Shown here: positions 61,058 through 64,000 of the stretch, in pieces
How the letters are laid out: the number at the start of each line of letters is the position of its first letter
Position numbering within the stretch: position 1 is the first letter of the stretch
Source: Natronorubrum sediminis
GTDB taxonomy: Archaea; Halobacteriota; Halobacteria; Halobacteriales; Natrialbaceae
Assembly: GCF_900108095.1 (NCBI RefSeq)
Contig: NZ_FNWL01000001.1
Span: 992,001-1,056,000, forward strand
Length of the DNA stretch: 64,000 bases
Direction of reading: 5' to 3'
The notes under the pieces: model-generated
The model's input: only the letters and a program-made list of their open reading frames with translations
Database searches by the model: none
Told to the model about the DNA's origin: nothing
Translations under genes and position numbers: made by a program

Positions 61058-61729
61058 TCAATCCGTCTGCGGACCGTCAGTCGTCTCCTCGCCTGGCTCG
61101 AGGACGATGACCGCTCGCGAGTCGGTCACGCGTCGCAAGTCGCCCTCGAGGTACGACGCTAATCGCTCGAGAAACCCGTCCGTTCGGTCCTCGTCGGTCG
61201 CCGTAGTGAGGACGATTCGGTCGTAGACCGTGGGGTCGTGTTCCGCCTGCATGACGAGTGTAAAGAGTTCGCGTGGCGTAACCGGATCGCCGTCATCGAG
61301 GCGCGAGACGACGCCCAAGAGCGAAGACTCGACGGTCGTCTCGACGTCGAACGTCACGTCCACCGAAACGGTTTCGTCGCCTCGGGTCGCGGCGAGGTAC
61401 TCCTCTGCACTCCTGACTGCGGGCTCGAGGACGGCGTCGAAGTCTCTGCCGGACTCCTCGAGTCCCAGATAGGCGAAGGCGACCATCGCGCGAACGGCCT
61501 CGAACACTGCCTCGTCGGACGCCGGTTTCTCGAATATCTGTCGGCGATCCTTCTCGGACAGTGTGTGCAAGAACAGATCGAAATCGAGTATCCCCGCACG
61601 AATCCGGCGTCTGATCCGTGCCTCGGCGTTTCGCTTCGACTGGTCGTGACTCATTTCCCGTTCGCCGAGCAGGTAGGCGCGATCCGCGGGGCTGAGGACG
61701 CCGCGTTCGCGGTCGATGTCCGTGTTCAT
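61058..61729 (-). CDS. Haloarchaeal protein with LSPADRAYL domain
   Basis: A 223 aa acidic protein. The N-terminal ERGVLSPADRAYLLGEREM and the following RNAEARIRRRIRAGILDFDLFLHTL form a short helical domain found at the start of many haloarchaeal proteins of unknown function. The rest (AMVAFAYLGLEESGRDFDAVL, then SLLGVVSRLDDGDPVTPREL) is helical without a known signature. The ATG at 61729 gives the conserved start; an upstream ATG adds 13 residues. The 160-base space between this gene and valS holds nothing convincing. Confidence 0.75.
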   Translation of the reverse strand: MNTDIDRERGVLSPADRAYLLGEREMSHDQSKRNAEARIRRRIRAGILDFDLFLHTLSEKDRRQIFEKPASDEAVFEAVRAMVAFAYLGLEESGRDFDAVLEPAVRSAEEYLAATRGDETVSVDVTFDVETTVESSLLGVVSRLDDGDPVTPRELFTLVMQAEHDPTVYDRIVLTTATDEDRTDGFLERLASYLEGDLRRVTDSRAVIVLEPGEETTDGPQTD

Positions 61730-61883
61730 AATCGGTTTCCGATTATACGACACCGGGTTCGATCCCAACGGCTATCACTTGCCCGGTTCGAGAACTACCA
61801 ATGCATTCTCGAGGGAATTTCTGGAGAGGCGAGACGCTGGTGACGGAGCGAGCGGAGACGCTGGCGAAAGCGGGAGGCGAACC

Positions 61884-64000
61884 GTGAGAGGTGACCTCGC
61901 AACTCGATACGCGAACGCGATCGTCTCGCACAGCCGACTCGTCGTCGTCCTCGTCTTACTCCTGACGGCCGTCGTTGCCACTGGTGCAGCGATCGGCGAG
62001 AGCGAGGACGGTGAGATCGGCGATTTCGAGACGGACTCTGAAGAGACCGAGGCACTCGAGGAAATCGAGGCGACCTACGAGACGGACGACGCCGTGGTCA
62101 CCCAGATCGTCGTTCGCGACGAGGGTGGTGACGTTCTCACGCGCGACTCACTCCTTGACGGACTCGAGTTACAACAGGACGTGCGAGACGACGACGAACT
62201 GAACGAGACACTCGACGAACAGGGCTTCGTCAGCCTCGAGAACATCGTCGCGACGGGTGCCGTCTTCGAGGACCGCGCCGAAGACGCAAACGGCGCGCCC
62301 GATACTAGCGAGCCGACGCTCGAGGAACAGATCGACGCGCTCGAGTCTCGTTCCGACGCGGACGTCGAGGACTTGCTCGCCGACGTGCTCGACCCCAACG
62401 AGGCTGAAGACGACGAGGGAGACGCACAGGGGCCCGAACAGGGCGACGAAGGCGGCGATCCCTACGAGTTCCTGCCAACCAGCTACGAACCGGGCGAGAC
62501 CGAGGCCGAGTCGCGACTCGTCCTCCTCTTTCAGGACGACGGGGCGGGGTCGGACGACGAATCCGATGCCGTCGCCGACGCACAGGTCGAAATCGACGGC
62601 CTCGTCGACGAGCGCTTCGACGACGCGTTCGTCTTCGGCGACGGCGTCACCGACGAAGCGTCCTCGAGCGCCGTCGGCGACAGTTTCGCGATCATCACGC
62701 CCGTCGCGCTCGTGCTCGTCCTCGGCGTGCTGGCAGTCACCTACCGCGACGTCGTCGACGTGCTCATCGGACTGTTCGGAATCAGCGTCGTCATGGCCTG
62801 GCTCGCCGGGATCATGGGCTGGCTCGAGATCCCCTCGAGTCAACTGCTGATCGCCGTCCCCTTCCTGCTCATCGGGTTGAGCATCGACTACGCGTTACAC
62901 GTCGTCATGCGCTATCGTGAAGCGAGGGCAGGCATGCTCGAGGATAGTGGTGACGACTCGAGAACTGGGATGCGCGTGGGTCTCGCAGGAGTCGTCCTCG
63001 CGCTGGCCGCGGCAACGGTGTCGACCAGTGTCGGCTTCCTCTCGAACGTCGTGAGTCCGTTGCCGGCCATTCAAGACTTCGCAATTTTGAGTGCGGGTGG
63101 TATCCTCGCCACGTTCGTCGCCTTCGCAATTCTCGTCCCGGCGCTGAAAGTCGAAGTCGACGCGTTCCTCGAGAATCGATTCGACCGGAATCGCGCGAAA
63201 CGCCCGTTCGGTGCGAGTTCGGGTGCCGGGAACCGAATTCTCTCCTGGGTCGCCGCGGTGCCGCGACGGGTTCCGCTCGGAGTCGTGTTCGTCGCGTTCC
63301 TCCTCGCGACGGGTGGGGCCTACGGGGCGACGACGATCGACACGGAGTTCAACGAGGCGGATTTCCTCCCCGAGGATGCCCCGGAGTGGGCGAAGGCCAT
63401 GCCGGGACCGCTCGCACCCGATACGTACACGATTAGCGACGACGCGGCGTATCTCGGCGACAACTTCGCCGACCGCGGCGAGGGCGGGCAGACACAGATA
63501 CTGGTGACCGAGAACATCACCGATCCGGCAGCACTGACGGCGATGGCCGATTCCACCACCACCGACGATGGTGTGTTGAGCGACGACAGTACCGAAGCCG
63601 ACGACGGAACCATCGTTCTCCGACCCGACGGCGAGGCCGCAATCGACGGTCCGCACTCGGTGATCGACGAAATCGCGAGTGACAACGAAACCGTCGCGAG
63701 CGAACTCGAGGCTCGCGATACGACCGGCGACGGGCTCCCGAACGAGGACGTCACCGGCTTCTACGACGTGTTGTTCGATGCCGACGCCGACCGAGCGTCG
63801 GACGTGCTCCACCGCGTCGATGGGGAAGGCGAGAGCGACATCGACGACGAGGACGGTGGAACCGACGGCGACGAGGGAGGCGGCAACACCGAGTACGAAT
63901 CCGCTCGTCTCCTCGTGAACGTCCAGGGTGACGCTTCCGCACAGGACGTCGCCGACGACACGCGCGATGTGGCCGACGAAATCGAGGATACCGCACCCGT
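61884..64000 (+). CDS. RND/MMPL family transporter, truncated by the window edge
   Basis: An open frame of 705 codons from GTG 61884, still open at the last base. Membrane segment 1 (about 18-40) is followed by a large acidic extracellular loop, then a cluster of membrane segments (about 270-430) with FLLIGLSIDYALHVVMRYREA, the charged GxxxDY helix typical of MMPL/RND transporters. A second set begins with VPRRVPLGVVFVAFLLATGG (about 455) and the second acidic loop, cut at the end. It would export lipids or hydrophobic solutes using the ion gradient. A 28-codon frame (61801-61887) overlaps the start by four bases. Confidence 0.9.
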   Translation, partial: MRGDLATRYANAIVSHSRLVVVLVLLLTAVVATGAAIGESEDGEIGDFETDSEETEALEEIEATYETDDAVVTQIVVRDEGGDVLTRDSLLDGLELQQDVRDDDELNETLDEQGFVSLENIVATGAVFEDRAEDANGAPDTSEPTLEEQIDALESRSDADVEDLLADVLDPNEAEDDEGDAQGPEQGDEGGDPYEFLPTSYEPGETEAESRLVLLFQDDGAGSDDESDAVADAQVEIDGLVDERFDDAFVFGDGVTDEASSSAVGDSFAIITPVALVLVLGVLAVTYRDVVDVLIGLFGISVVMAWLAGIMGWLEIPSSQLLIAVPFLLIGLSIDYALHVVMRYREARAGMLEDSGDDSRTGMRVGLAGVVLALAAATVSTSVGFLSNVVSPLPAIQDFAILSAGGILATFVAFAILVPALKVEVDAFLENRFDRNRAKRPFGASSGAGNRILSWVAAVPRRVPLGVVFVAFLLATGGAYGATTIDTEFNEADFLPEDAPEWAKAMPGPLAPDTYTISDDAAYLGDNFADRGEGGQTQILVTENITDPAALTAMADSTTTDDGVLSDDSTEADDGTIVLRPDGEAAIDGPHSVIDEIASDNETVASELEARDTTGDGLPNEDVTGFYDVLFDADADRASDVLHRVDGEGESDIDDEDGGTDGDEGGGNTEYESARLLVNVQGDASAQDVADDTRDVADEIEDTAP

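Noticed and set aside
59883-61226. A 447-codon plus-strand frame opposite valS
   Set aside because: Antisense to the valS coding region, with no domain and a basic C-terminal part.
61801-61887. A 28-codon plus-strand frame overlapping the RND transporter start by GTGA
   Set aside because: The overlap is suggestive but the product has no membrane or acidic character and no promoter was seen.

Overview
The window is a 64 kb piece of a haloarchaeal chromosome. It is GC-rich, its proteins are strongly acidic, and it carries archaeal marker genes: a DnaG-type TOPRIM primase, a UbaA-like E1, an FAU-1 family RNA-binding protein, a halobacterial transducer and a bacterio-opsin-activator-type regulator. 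Many genes have a TATA-like box about 25-30 nt ahead of the start codon, the layout of leaderless haloarchaeal transcripts. Tat lipoproteins and very frequent CTCGAG hexamers suggest the Natrialba/Natrinema/Haloterrigena side of the class; that placement is an inference. No CRISPR array, integrase, complete insertion sequence, rRNA or convincing tRNA was seen. Most of it reads as core chromosome.

Layout. 1-6.5 kb: a canonical and a degenerate cis-prenyltransferase, a DUF92 membrane protein, DnaG and a membrane-tethered winged-helix protein. 6.5-16.3 kb: a sodium:solute symporter with its small partner, a divergent SDR, an internally duplicated membrane protein, UbaA, two small zinc proteins, a UvrD-like helicase overlapping an M24 protein that lacks its metal ligands, and a bacterial-type riboflavin synthase. 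16.3-23.4 kb: a stand-alone receiver, a Bat-type regulator, small proteins, a candidate structured RNA, a PrsW protease, a pseudogene in AT-rich DNA, an FxLYD lipoprotein and the FAU-1 gene. 23.4-33.6 kb: Nudix, BASS transporter, aldo/keto reductase, a FolC-FolP fusion, an acetyltransferase and a divergent ABC pair. 33.8-41.8 kb: carB and small conserved haloarchaeal proteins, a TRIC-family channel and a flavoprotein. 42-50 kb: a polysaccharide deacetylase lipoprotein, two paralogous solute-binding lipoproteins without permeases, and a divergent chemotaxis transducer. 50-64 kb: thrB, pdxS, a DUF1405 protein, an ABC-2 operon with duplicated permeases, two exported proteins, valS and the first part of an RND transporter cut by the window edge.

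Functional links. The two cis-prenyltransferases may form one glycosyl-carrier-lipid synthase. The two binding proteins next to the transducer fit a BasB/BasT-like chemoreceptor module. The FolCP fusion joins two folate steps. The two ABC-2 systems look like export or membrane-maintenance transporters. The least explained element is the nested-helix RNA candidate at about 18.3-18.4 kb, which lies between two TATA-like boxes and ahead of a small zinc-protein gene.
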